DNA of 64,000 nucleotides, from NCBI GenBank assembly GCA_963621245.1, contig CAVFCW010000004.1, positions 1-64,000 on the forward strand, in the 5' to 3' direction. Positions 32,243 to 39,801 of this stretch are shown here, in pieces (position 1 is the first letter of the stretch; every line of letters begins with the position of its first letter). Under the pieces are notes generated by a model. It saw only the letters and a program-made list of their open reading frames with translations. It searched no databases and had not been told where the DNA came from. This DNA comes from SIG603 sp963621245 (GTDB lineage: Bacteria; Bacillota; Clostridia; Oscillospirales; Acutalibacteraceae). Position numbers and translations under genes: made by a program.

Positions 32243-33265
32243 ATGAAAAAACTCAGAGGCCCCGACATATCGGAATTTAACGGAAATATTGATTTTGAGA
32301 AACTTAAAGAGAACGTAGACTTTGTGATTATGCGTTGTGGTTACGGAGGAAATTATTCGAATCAAGAGGACTCGAAATTCACTCGGTACGCAAACGAGTG
32401 CGAAAAGTACGGGATACCGTACGGAGTTTATCTTTACTCGTATGCCGACAGTATTAAAGCGGCTGAGGATGAAGCAAGTCACGCATTGTCGCTGATAAAA
32501 GGGAAGAATGTCACTTTAGGCGTTTGGTATGACCTTGAAGACGATGTTTTGCCCGATAACAAAACTGTTTTGACGGATATTGCGCTTGCATTTTGCCGTG
32601 AAATTGAGAAAAAATCTTATTCATCGGGAATATACACTTCATTAAACTGGATAAACAACCGCTTTGAAAATGAGAGATTGTCGGAAACAAAGAAATGGAT
32701 CGCACAGTGGAATGACAGTTTCGATTATGACGGAAACGCGCTTATGTGGCAGTTTACAAACCATGCGGAGCTTGACGGAATGCCGTATCCGTGCGACTGC
32801 AACCTTGCCGAAAGCTCATGGTTTGAGAGCGATACGGGCAAAGCGGAGAAGTCGGAGAGCGAAACGATAATGGTTGTTACGGCTGATATAGGTCTTAATG
32901 TTAGAAAGGGGGCAAGCGAAAACACGCCAGTAAAAGACATTTTGAAATTCGGAGATATAATAAAGATTACCGAGACCAAAAGCGTCGGTAATCTTGTGTG
33001 GGGAAAACTCAGTTACCCAAAGAAATTCAAAAACTGCTTTGCAGCAATAAACTATTGCTCGGTTCTCGAAGAAATTAACGGAAATTATACTGTCGTGCCA
33101 AACGTCGGACTTAATGTGCGCTCATCTCCGAGTACCTCTGCCAAAATACTTCGTGCACTTAAATGCGGAACAAATGTAGTCGGAAAATACAGGTACGGCA
33201 ACTGGATGAAGATAAATTCTCCCGTTAGCGGCTGGGTATGCTCCGATTATCTCGAAATAAGTTAA
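32243..33265 (+). CDS. GH25 lysozyme with two C-terminal SH3-type domains
   Basis: This family 25 muramidase cuts the MurNAc-GlcNAc bond of peptidoglycan. Of 340 residues, 1-200 form the barrel with Asp8 in GPDISEFNG and WYDLED (Asp97, Glu99), the catalytic acidic set. Two bacterial SH3-like repeats follow (about 210-275 and 280-340), marked by GLNVRKGASENTPV and GLNVRSSPSTSAKI, and should bind the wall. The ATG has AAAGGAG seven bases upstream. No signal peptide or membrane segment precedes the barrel, which is odd for a wall enzyme; release by lysis, a holin or a non-Sec route would be needed. No phage genes are adjacent. Confidence 0.88.
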   Translation: MKKLRGPDISEFNGNIDFEKLKENVDFVIMRCGYGGNYSNQEDSKFTRYANECEKYGIPYGVYLYSYADSIKAAEDEASHALSLIKGKNVTLGVWYDLEDDVLPDNKTVLTDIALAFCREIEKKSYSSGIYTSLNWINNRFENERLSETKKWIAQWNDSFDYDGNALMWQFTNHAELDGMPYPCDCNLAESSWFESDTGKAEKSESETIMVVTADIGLNVRKGASENTPVKDILKFGDIIKITETKSVGNLVWGKLSYPKKFKNCFAAINYCSVLEEINGNYTVVPNVGLNVRSSPSTSAKILRALKCGTNVVGKYRYGNWMKINSPVSGWVCSDYLEIS

Positions 33266-33318
33266 ATAGAAATTCAACAGCTTAGATTATATTTAACCTA
33301 AATTTAACACGGTAAAGC

Positions 33319-33347
33319 TTTACAACAGATGACATCGGGTATATAGT
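33319..33347 (+). promoter_or_regulatory. Likely promoter of the DMT transporter gene
   Basis: TTTACA (33319-33324), a 17-base spacer and TATAGT (33342-33347), about 36 bases before the start codon. Confidence 0.5.
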
Positions 33348-33382
33348 TTAATCGTATCTGTATGCAAAAGGAGGAGAAGAGT

Positions 33383-34249
33383 ATGTGGATACTTTTTGCG
33401 TTCGGTTCTGCTGTGTTTGCGGGCTTGACTGCGGTTCTTGCAAAATGCGGAATACGCGAAACAGATTCAACCGTTGCAACAGCCATACGAACGATAATTG
33501 TTTTGATTTTCTCGTGGATCATGGTGTTTGTTGTCGGTTCTCAGGGAACGATAGGCGATATAAGCGCGAACACGCTTTTGTTTTTGATTCTCTCGGGACT
33601 TGCAACGGGAGCGAGCTGGCTTTGTTATTTCAAGGCGCTTCAATTAGGCGACATAAACAAGGTCGTTCCGATTGATAAATCGAGCACGGTTATGACGATA
33701 ATACTTGCGGCGATATTTCTCCACGAAAGAGTTTCGCTCACCAAGGGAATCGGAGTTGCGCTTATAGCTGTCGGAACATTTTTGATGATTGAGAAAAAGG
33801 AAAGCACGGGGGAGAAGTCCGGCGGAAAAAGCTTTGCGTGGTTTTGGTTTGCGCTCGGTTCTGCTGTTTTCGCAAGCCTTACTGCAATACTCGGCAAGGT
33901 CGGCATAACGGGAGTGGAATCAAATCTCGGAACGGCAATCCGCACGGCGGTAGTTCTTCTTATGTCGTGGGTTATGGTTTTTGTTACGGGAAAATCTTCC
34001 GATGTAAAAAAGACGCCCAAAAACGAACTCGGTTTCATTTGCCTTTCGGGCCTTGCAACCGGAGCAAGCTGGCTTTGTTACTACAAGGCACTTCAGGCCG
34101 GTCCCGCAAGCGTAGTTGTACCGATTGACAAGCTTAGCATTCTCGTCACGATTCTTTTCTCGTTCGTTGTTTTCAAAGAAAAGCTTACCGTAAAATCTTC
34201 GGTCGGTCTTGTCGGAATAGTCGGCGGAACTCTTCTAATGCTTGTCTAA
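33383..34249 (+). CDS. EamA/DMT-family membrane transporter
   Basis: A ten-helix transporter of the drug/metabolite superfamily, 288 residues. The two halves are clearly homologous. LFAFGSAVFAGLTAVLAKCGI matches WFALGSAVFASLTAILGKVGI, and the segments LSGLATGASWLCYFKALQ and VVPIDK occur once in each half, so this is an internal duplication of two EamA domains. The substrate is unknown; relatives export amino acids or metabolites. The ATG at 33383 has AAAGGAGGAG upstream; a longer frame from 33362 runs through that site. A palindromic repeat doubles as terminator. Confidence 0.88.
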   Translation: MWILFAFGSAVFAGLTAVLAKCGIRETDSTVATAIRTIIVLIFSWIMVFVVGSQGTIGDISANTLLFLILSGLATGASWLCYFKALQLGDINKVVPIDKSSTVMTIILAAIFLHERVSLTKGIGVALIAVGTFLMIEKKESTGEKSGGKSFAWFWFALGSAVFASLTAILGKVGITGVESNLGTAIRTAVVLLMSWVMVFVTGKSSDVKKTPKNELGFICLSGLATGASWLCYYKALQAGPASVVVPIDKLSILVTILFSFVVFKEKLTVKSSVGLVGIVGGTLLMLV

Positions 34250-34265
34250 ATCATTTAGATATATT

Positions 34266-34330
34266 AAATTCGGCTTGAAAAATACTCGCTTTGAGTGTTT
34301 TTCAAGCCTTGTTTCTTTTGTCGCTACGCT
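34266..34330 (+). repeat. Palindromic repeat, copy A (also a terminator)
   Basis: Stem GGCTTGAAAAATACTC (34272-34287) with GAGTGTTTTTCAAGCC (34293-34308), then CTTGTTTCTTTTGTCGCTACGCT. The same layout occurs at 34405-34475 and, inverted, at 38060-38128, with paired base changes in the stem. Here it lies 17 bases after the transporter gene and can stop transcription. Confidence 0.7.
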
Positions 34331-34404
34331 TTTCACCCCGCTCGCTTTTCGCAAAAGAGAGGGGAAAGCTCATATTGCTTAGCTTTTTTTATTTCTCTTA
34401 GAGT
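34331..34404. other. Spacer between repeat copies A and B
   Basis: Non-coding; it contains GC-rich and T-rich pieces (CACCCCGCTCGC, AGCTTTTTTTATTTC) without a gene. Together with the flanking copies it looks like a small repeat island. Confidence 0.4.
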
Positions 34405-34475
34405 AAAAAAATCGGTTTGGAAAATGCTCGGCTGCGCCGTGTTTTCCAAACCTTGTTTCTTTTTATCGCTACGCT
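34405..34475 (+). repeat. Palindromic repeat, copy B
   Basis: Stem GGTTTGGAAAA with TTTTCCAAACC (34414-34452) and an inner stem CGGC-TGC-GCCG, then CTTGTTTCTTTTTATCGCTACGCTC. Compared with copy A the outer stem has C-to-T and matching G-to-A changes, so pairing is kept. Confidence 0.7.
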
Positions 34476-34535
34476 CTTCTTAGGGGCTCTGCCCCTAAAA
34501 CCCCGCCGACTTTTTTGGGAAAAGTCGGAGAAAAA
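34476..34535 (-). terminator. GC-rich hairpins after the epimerase-like gene
   Basis: Two stems lie here: TTAGGGGCTCTGCCCCTAA, and CCGACTTTT...AAAAGTCGG. On the minus strand the second comes just after the stop of the epimerase-like gene and is followed by GGGGTTTTAGG. The exact terminating element is uncertain. Confidence 0.5.
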
Positions 34536-34537
34536 CA

Positions 34538-35395
34538 TTATTTTATAGCTTCAACGCTGTATTCTCTTTGCCACGCTTCATTCGGCTTCAACAGATTTCC
34601 GTATTCTCTCTCGCTTAATTCGCCGTCAAAGTGAATGCCGTCGCATCTGCCGTACCACGGTTCAATGCACACAAACGGCACATCTTTTCCCACAGGCGAC
34701 CATATTCCCATAAGCGGACAATCCGCCGATAATGTGAGGTAAGGTGTTCCGTCCTTTTCACATAGCGAAACTTTGTGAACATCTTGATTTTCAATCACCA
34801 AAGCGTCCTTATCAAAAAGCTCTTTCGTAACATCGAGATATTTGTCTTTCAGTTCGTACGTTTCGATTCCATCTCCCGCCAAACCGCCTTCAAGAGTTCT
34901 GGTTTTTATCTCACCGTCCTTATCAAACAGCAGCTTGCTTCCCTCACGGTTATTGAATGCGGGGTGACCTCCTATTGAGAACGGAAGAATTTCATCGCTG
35001 CCGTTTTCTACACGCCATATTACGCTTAGTTTGTTTTCGTCAATTTTATATCCAATTTTAAGTGTGAATTTATACGGATATTTCTCTTTTGTTTTTTCAT
35101 TTGATTTTAACTCAAACCAAAGGGAGTCGTTTGTCTGAGAGCAAAGCTCAAAATCCTCGTCTCTTGCAAATCCATGCTGACCCATTTTGTAAGTCTTGCC
35201 CTTTGCTTTGTAGCAGTTGTTTTTTACCGCGCCGACAAACGGAAAAAGAATGGGGGATGTACGTCCCCAGTATTTCGGATCGGCGTTCCACATGTATTCA
35301 TTTTCGTTATCTTTTCGCACAAGCGATTTTAACTCTGCTCCGTGGTTGTCAATTTCGATTTTGATAATCTCGTTTTCAAGTTTATATCTTGCCAT
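34538..35395 (-). CDS. Aldose 1-epimerase-like protein (LacX/GalM fold)
   Basis: A 285-residue galactose-mutarotase-like protein of the LacX/YeaD kind. Visible landmarks are the early histidine in GQHGFARD (near 73-80), the second in IGGHPAFN (near 141-148), and a late glutamate in CIEPWYG. These are the usual acid/base positions for opening the sugar ring. The exact sugar is open. It diverges from xylulokinase with its own promoter, which suggests a role in xylose or related sugar use. CGGAGT-type ribosome site (AAGGAGTGG) before the ATG. Confidence 0.82.
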   Translation of the reverse strand: MARYKLENEIIKIEIDNHGAELKSLVRKDNENEYMWNADPKYWGRTSPILFPFVGAVKNNCYKAKGKTYKMGQHGFARDEDFELCSQTNDSLWFELKSNEKTKEKYPYKFTLKIGYKIDENKLSVIWRVENGSDEILPFSIGGHPAFNNREGSKLLFDKDGEIKTRTLEGGLAGDGIETYELKDKYLDVTKELFDKDALVIENQDVHKVSLCEKDGTPYLTLSADCPLMGIWSPVGKDVPFVCIEPWYGRCDGIHFDGELSEREYGNLLKPNEAWQREYSVEAIK

Positions 35396-35439
35396 ATTTC
35401 CACTCCTTATATGTTCGATAAATTAATATCTTTATTATC

Positions 35440-35468
35440 ATTTTAAGCTTGAATTTCTAATCAGTCAA
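35440..35468 (-). promoter_or_regulatory. Promoter of the epimerase-like gene
   Basis: Minus-strand TTGACT (35463-35468), a 17-base spacer and TAAAAT (35440-35445), 45 bases upstream of the start. Confidence 0.7.
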
Positions 35469-35529
35469 CGCATTATTTTCTGATAAATTAAGACTTTATT
35501 TTTCGCAGAATTTTCACTCAAAATTCTTT

Positions 35530-35557
35530 TTGACAAAACATAAGAAGACTATATAAT
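35530..35557 (+). promoter_or_regulatory. Promoter of xylB
   Basis: TTGACA (35530-35535), a 16-base spacer and TATAAT (35552-35557), about 53 bases upstream of the start. No clear cre or XylR palindrome is visible between the two divergent promoters. Confidence 0.8.
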
Positions 35558-35609
35558 AAGGGTAAGAGCAGATTTAATTTTTATTTGCTTTTTGGAAGGA
35601 GTTAATATC

Positions 35610-37133
35610 ATGAAATATTTAATAGGTGTGGACTTGGGTACCAGCGGTACCAAAACGGTTTTATTCGATCAAAAAGGTAAAGTTATATCATCTTCCACGG
35701 TGGAATATCCTCTCTATCAGGCTCAGAACGGCTGGGCAGAGCAAGAACCGCTCGATTGGTGGAATGCCGCTTGCGAGACCATAAAAAATGTTATAGAGAA
35801 TTCGGGCGTAAACAATGAGGATATTGCGGGCCTCGGTATTTCGGGTCAGATGCACGGCCTCGTTATGCTCGATAAGGACGGAAACGTTCTTCGCCGCTCC
35901 ATAATTTGGTGTGATCAGCGCACAGGTAAAGAGTGTGCTGAGATTACCGAGAAAGTCGGCGCAAAGAGACTTATAGAAATTACGGCAAACCCCGCTCTTA
36001 CGGGATTCACCGCTTCAAAAATTCTCTGGGTGAGAAACAATCAGCCCGAAATTTACGAAAAATGCGCTCATATTCTTCTTCCCAAGGATTACGTCCGCTA
36101 TATGCTCACAGGTGATTTTGCAACCGAAGTGAGTGACGCATCCGGCATGCAGCTTCTCGATATTCCAAACCGTTGCTGGTCAAAAGAGGTTTGCGAAAAG
36201 CTCGAAATAGATATGAGCTTGCTCCCAAAGGTATACGAGTCACCCGAGGTAACAGGCGTGATAAGCGAAAAGGCTGCGGCTCTCACAGGGCTTAAAGCCG
36301 GCACAATCGTTGTCGGCGGTGCGGGCGATAATGCTGCGGCAGCTGTTGGCACGGGAGTTGTTACCGAGGGAAAAGCATTCACCACCATCGGCACAAGCGG
36401 AGTTGTTTTCGCTCACACTAACGATATTAAAATAGACAGCAAGGGACGTGTGCACACATTCTGTTGCGCCGTACCGGGTGCTTGGCACGTCATGGGAGTA
36501 ACTCAGGCGGCGGGCCTTTCACTCAAGTGGTTCAGAGATAATTTCTGCCAAGATGAGATTCAGACGGCAAAGGGAATGAAAGTAGATCCGTACTACCTTA
36601 TGGATAAGGAAGCCGAGAAGTCACCGATTGGCTCAAATAAGCTTATATATCTTCCGTACCTTATGGGTGAGAGAACGCCTCACCTTGACCCCGATTGCCG
36701 CGGTGTTTTCTTCGGACTCAGCGGCGTCCACACAAAGTATGATATGCTGCGTGCCGTAATGGAGGGAGTAAGCTTCTCACAGCGTGACAGCATGGAAGTC
36801 TTGCGTGAAATGGGAATCGAGATTGACGAGATGCTCGCTTGCGGCGGCGGCGGAACAAGCAAGCTTTGGAGACAGATGCTTGCCGATACTTACAACTGCC
36901 CCGTTAAAACGGTTGTTTCAAAGGAGGGCCCCGCACTCGGAGTTGCAATACTTGCGGCAGTCGGCGCAGGAATTTACGAGAGCGTGGAAAAGGCATGCGA
37001 AGAGCTTGTAAAGACAAATCCCGAGCAGCAGCCGATAGAAGAAAACGTTCCCGAGTACGAGAAGTACTATAAAGTATACAGAAGCCTTTATCCGGCTTTA
37101 AAGGATTGCTATAAGGAGTTAGCAAAACTCTGA
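35610..37133 (+). CDS. xylB: Xylulokinase
   Basis: This FGGY-family kinase phosphorylates D-xylulose to xylulose-5-phosphate, the entry to the pentose phosphate path. The 507 residues have the phosphate loop GVDLGTSGTK (6-15), the substrate motif SGQMHGLV, the catalytic aspartate in GGAGDNAAAAVG, and the adenine-binding segment CGGGGTSKLWRQMLAD. The pattern fits XylB better than glycerol kinase. The ATG at 35610 is preceded by GGAAGGAG; a TTG further up lies inside that site. No xylose isomerase gene is in the window. The phosphodiesterase gene follows 77 bases later behind a hairpin. Confidence 0.93.
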   Translation: MKYLIGVDLGTSGTKTVLFDQKGKVISSSTVEYPLYQAQNGWAEQEPLDWWNAACETIKNVIENSGVNNEDIAGLGISGQMHGLVMLDKDGNVLRRSIIWCDQRTGKECAEITEKVGAKRLIEITANPALTGFTASKILWVRNNQPEIYEKCAHILLPKDYVRYMLTGDFATEVSDASGMQLLDIPNRCWSKEVCEKLEIDMSLLPKVYESPEVTGVISEKAAALTGLKAGTIVVGGAGDNAAAAVGTGVVTEGKAFTTIGTSGVVFAHTNDIKIDSKGRVHTFCCAVPGAWHVMGVTQAAGLSLKWFRDNFCQDEIQTAKGMKVDPYYLMDKEAEKSPIGSNKLIYLPYLMGERTPHLDPDCRGVFFGLSGVHTKYDMLRAVMEGVSFSQRDSMEVLREMGIEIDEMLACGGGGTSKLWRQMLADTYNCPVKTVVSKEGPALGVAILAAVGAGIYESVEKACEELVKTNPEQQPIEENVPEYEKYYKVYRSLYPALKDCYKELAKL

Positions 37134-37154
37134 TATAAATCTATAACCGCACAA

Positions 37155-37183
37155 AATATGGCTCTCGATAAGGGAGCCATATT
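37155..37183 (+). other. Hairpin between xylB and the phosphodiesterase gene
   Basis: AATATGGCTC (37155-37164) pairs perfectly with GAGCCATATT (37174-37183). No T tract follows, so it may only weaken transcription into the next gene. Confidence 0.5.
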
Positions 37184-37210
37184 CATCGCATAAGAAAGAA
37201 GGAGAGAAAA

Positions 37211-38035
37211 ATGGCAATTTTAGTTGCAGTATTTGTTGTTGTGTTAATCCTCGTTTTGCTTTGGCTGTGGGGAATCGCACCAAGACTAAGCGGTCGACCG
37301 TCGTTTAAGGAGCTTGAAAAATGGGATTACGCACACAGGGGATATCACAATAAAGAGAAAGGAATTCCCGAGAACAGCATGGCTGCATTTAAAAATGCGG
37401 TGGAACACGGCTACGGAATGGAGTATGATCTTCAGATGACAAAGGACGGTTATGTGGTTGTGCATCACGATAACAGCCTAAAGAGAATTTGCGGAGTGGA
37501 TAAAAAAATTTCCGATTTAACGCTTGAAGAGCTTAACAAAATACATCTTTACAACACGGAGTATACCTGTCCGCTGTTCAGCGATGTCCTCAAAGAAGTT
37601 AACGGAAAAACACCGATGATAATCGAATTCAAGGGATACGACAAAACAGACGAACTTTGCGAAAAAGGATGGGAGATATTAAAGGACTACAAAGGACTTT
37701 ACTGCATAGAGAGCTTTCACCCGAAAATAGTGCATTGGTTCAAGGTAAATCATCCCGAAGTGATAAGAGGTCAGCTTATGGCGCATTTCACATCGAAAGA
37801 TCCCGAGACGCCGAATCCGTTCATGGCATTTATGGGAAGAAATCTGATGTCGAATTTCTATGCGAGACCTGATTTTGAAGCGTACGATTATCACGCAAGG
37901 AATAATATAAGCTTAAGACTTTGCAAAAAGCTGTTCGGAATAAAAGAGGTATCGTGGACGGTAAGGGACAAAGAAACACACGATAAGCTCAAGAAAGACG
38001 GTTGCATAAGCATATTTGAAAATTTTGTGGCATAA
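37211..38035 (+). CDS. Membrane-anchored glycerophosphodiester phosphodiesterase
   Basis: This GDPD-family enzyme hydrolyses deacylated phospholipids to glycerol-3-phosphate and an alcohol. An N-terminal helix (2-22) anchors it. The domain begins with AHRGYHN (41-47, His42 and Arg43), PENSMAAF (Glu54, Asn55), EYD (Glu71, Asp73 for metal) and VVHHDN (His85, His86). The 274-residue length fits a short anchored form. AAGGAGAGAAAA precedes the ATG. Downstream genes oxidise glycerol-3-phosphate, which makes a supply role likely. Confidence 0.88.
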   Translation: MAILVAVFVVVLILVLLWLWGIAPRLSGRPSFKELEKWDYAHRGYHNKEKGIPENSMAAFKNAVEHGYGMEYDLQMTKDGYVVVHHDNSLKRICGVDKKISDLTLEELNKIHLYNTEYTCPLFSDVLKEVNGKTPMIIEFKGYDKTDELCEKGWEILKDYKGLYCIESFHPKIVHWFKVNHPEVIRGQLMAHFTSKDPETPNPFMAFMGRNLMSNFYARPDFEAYDYHARNNISLRLCKKLFGIKEVSWTVRDKETHDKLKKDGCISIFENFVA

Positions 38036-38059
38036 AACAAAGAGAAAACAGAACAAACA

Positions 38060-38128
38060 GAGCGAAGCAATAAAAAGAGAGGTTTGGAAAATACGGCGAA
38101 GCCGAATGTTTTCCAAACCGATTTTTTT
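38060..38128 (-). repeat. Palindromic repeat, copy C (inverted)
   Basis: Stem GGTTTGGAAAA (38081-38091) with TTTTCCAAACC (38109-38119) and an inner stem CGGC-GAA-GCCG. Read on the minus strand the flank is CTCTCTTTTTATTGCTTCGCTC, matching the right flank of copies A and B. On plus the exit GATTTTTTTA would make it a terminator of the phosphodiesterase gene. Confidence 0.7.
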
Positions 38129-38221
38129 ATACAAAGAGGAATAAAGAAAACAAATAGGAAGAAGCAAATTAACTTGTGATTTTGCACTAAAAAAATAAGG
38201 GCGTTTTGGCGGTGTGCTTAA
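38129..38221. other. Intergenic stretch before the glycerol-3-phosphate promoter
   Basis: AT-rich, no gene seen. Confidence 0.4.
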
Positions 38222-38250
38222 TTGAAAAGAATAAAAAGTTGTGCTAATAT
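38222..38250 (+). promoter_or_regulatory. Promoter of the glycerol-3-phosphate oxidation operon
   Basis: TTGAAA (38222-38227), a 17-base spacer and TAATAT (38245-38250), about 100 bases upstream of the glpA-like gene. Confidence 0.7.
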
Positions 38251-38262
38251 CAAAGTGTATTT

Positions 38263-38322
38263 CCATATGTGAACCATAAATTTCCACATTTTTCCATATC
38301 GGTTCATATGGTTTTCATATGG
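38263..38322 (+). promoter_or_regulatory. Repeated CATATGG operator-like block
   Basis: CCATATGTGAACC (38263-38275) is mirrored by GGTTCATATGG (38301-38311). GGTTTTCATATGG (38310-38322) and TTTTTCCATATCGG (38290-38302) repeat the half-site. The block lies in the leader just downstream of the promoter, a natural place for a repressor. The protein is unknown. Confidence 0.5.
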
Positions 38323-38352
38323 TTTTTGTATTTGGCGGAGGATTAAATAAAA

Positions 38353-39801
38353 ATGTATGACAGTGTGATAATCGGCGGCGGAGTAATCGGCTCGGCTGTC
38401 GCAAGAGAATTATCCCGTTACAAAGGAAAATTTCTCTTGACCGAGAAAGATGGCGATGTCTGCACGGGAACGAGTAAAGCAAATTCGGCTATCATTCACG
38501 CAGGCTTTGACGCAGATAACGGATCGCTTATGGCTAAATTTAACGTTCTCGGAAACAAAATGATGGATAAGGTAGCAGAGGAACTCGATGTGCCGTTTAA
38601 GAGAAACACGGCGATGGTGCTTTGCTTTGAAGAGGAAAACATACCAAAGCTTAAGGAGCTTTACGAGAGAGGAATAAAAAACGGCGTGCCCGATTTAAAA
38701 CTTCTCACGGGTGACGAGGCTAAGAAAATAGAGCCGAACTTAAACGACAGCGTTTGCGCCGCTTTGCTTGCGCCGACTTCGGGAATAATCTGCCCGTTTG
38801 AACTCACTTTGGGATTTGCCGAGAACGCAGCCGACAACGGCGTTGAATTCCGTTTCGGAAATGCCGTAACCAATATCGCTAAAAGCCAAAACGGATTTAT
38901 CGTAACCCTTGAAAACGGAGAGAACATTGAGACAAAAACCGTTATCAACTGTGCGGGCGTGTATTCCGACAAAATTCACAATATGATTTGCGAGGATAAA
39001 ATCGAGGTTAAGCCGAGAAGAGGTGAGTATATCATCTGCGATAAATCGGTCGGAGATCTTGTGAGCACAACTCTTTTCCAGCTTCCTACGGCTTACGGAA
39101 AAGGAATACTCGTTTCGCCGACAGTGCATGGGAATTTGCTTTTAGGCCCGACTGCCGACGATATCGATGACAAGGAGGGAACGGATACCACGGCAAACGG
39201 ACTTTCGGACGTGCTTAAATTTGCCGCAAAGAGCGTTAAAAACCTCCCGAACCGTCAGGCTATAACATCTTTCAGCGGTCTGAGAGCACATTCTCCGAAA
39301 CATGAATTCATTCTGGGCGAATCAAGCGTGAGCGGATTTTTTGACTGCGCCGCAATCGAATCCCCCGGACTTTCAAGTTCACCCGCAATCGGAGAATATA
39401 CAGCGACTATCGTTGCCGAAAAGCTCGGAGCAGAGAAAAAGGCGGACTTTAACCCCATAAGAACGGGCCTTAAAAAACCGAACGAAATGAGCTTTGAGGA
39501 AAGAGCACAGCTTATAAAAGAGAACCCCGCATACGGTAATATAATCTGCAGATGCGAAACAGTAAGTGAGGGCGAGATTGTCGCAAGTATAAACAGAACC
39601 TTGGGCGCAACAACTCTCGACGGCGTTAAGCGCCGAACAAGAGCCGGAATGGGAAGATGTCAGTCGGGATTCTGTTCACCGCGTGTTATGGAGATACTCG
39701 CACGCGAACTCGGACTTTCTTTGGACGATATAAAGAAAAACGAGAAAAATTCGTTCGTTGCGGTCGGAAAAACTTCTAAGGGGGTAAAGGGCAATGATTA
39801 A
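38353..39801 (+). CDS. glpA: GlpA-like FAD glycerol-3-phosphate dehydrogenase with [2Fe-2S] domain
   Basis: The flavoprotein oxidises glycerol-3-phosphate to dihydroxyacetone phosphate. The 482 residues start with a Rossmann motif, DSVIIGGGVIGSAVAREL. A DAO oxidoreductase fold follows, with ANSAIIHAGFDA, and a BFD-type [2Fe-2S] domain forms the last 90 residues, marked by the cysteines of ICRCE and RCQSGFC. This is the arrangement of clostridial GlpA-like proteins. The ATG is preceded by GGAGG 11 bases upstream. The next gene overlaps its end by eight bases, so the subunits are coupled in translation. Confidence 0.85.
   Translation: MYDSVIIGGGVIGSAVARELSRYKGKFLLTEKDGDVCTGTSKANSAIIHAGFDADNGSLMAKFNVLGNKMMDKVAEELDVPFKRNTAMVLCFEEENIPKLKELYERGIKNGVPDLKLLTGDEAKKIEPNLNDSVCAALLAPTSGIICPFELTLGFAENAADNGVEFRFGNAVTNIAKSQNGFIVTLENGENIETKTVINCAGVYSDKIHNMICEDKIEVKPRRGEYIICDKSVGDLVSTTLFQLPTAYGKGILVSPTVHGNLLLGPTADDIDDKEGTDTTANGLSDVLKFAAKSVKNLPNRQAITSFSGLRAHSPKHEFILGESSVSGFFDCAAIESPGLSSSPAIGEYTATIVAEKLGAEKKADFNPIRTGLKKPNEMSFEERAQLIKENPAYGNIICRCETVSEGEIVASINRTLGATTLDGVKRRTRAGMGRCQSGFCSPRVMEILARELGLSLDDIKKNEKNSFVAVGKTSKGVKGND

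Noticed and set aside
34295..34483. 62-codon frame across repeat copies A and B
   Set aside because: Its peptide repeats itself only because the DNA repeat is duplicated, and part of it reappears in the inverted copy at 38.1 kb. It is not a gene.
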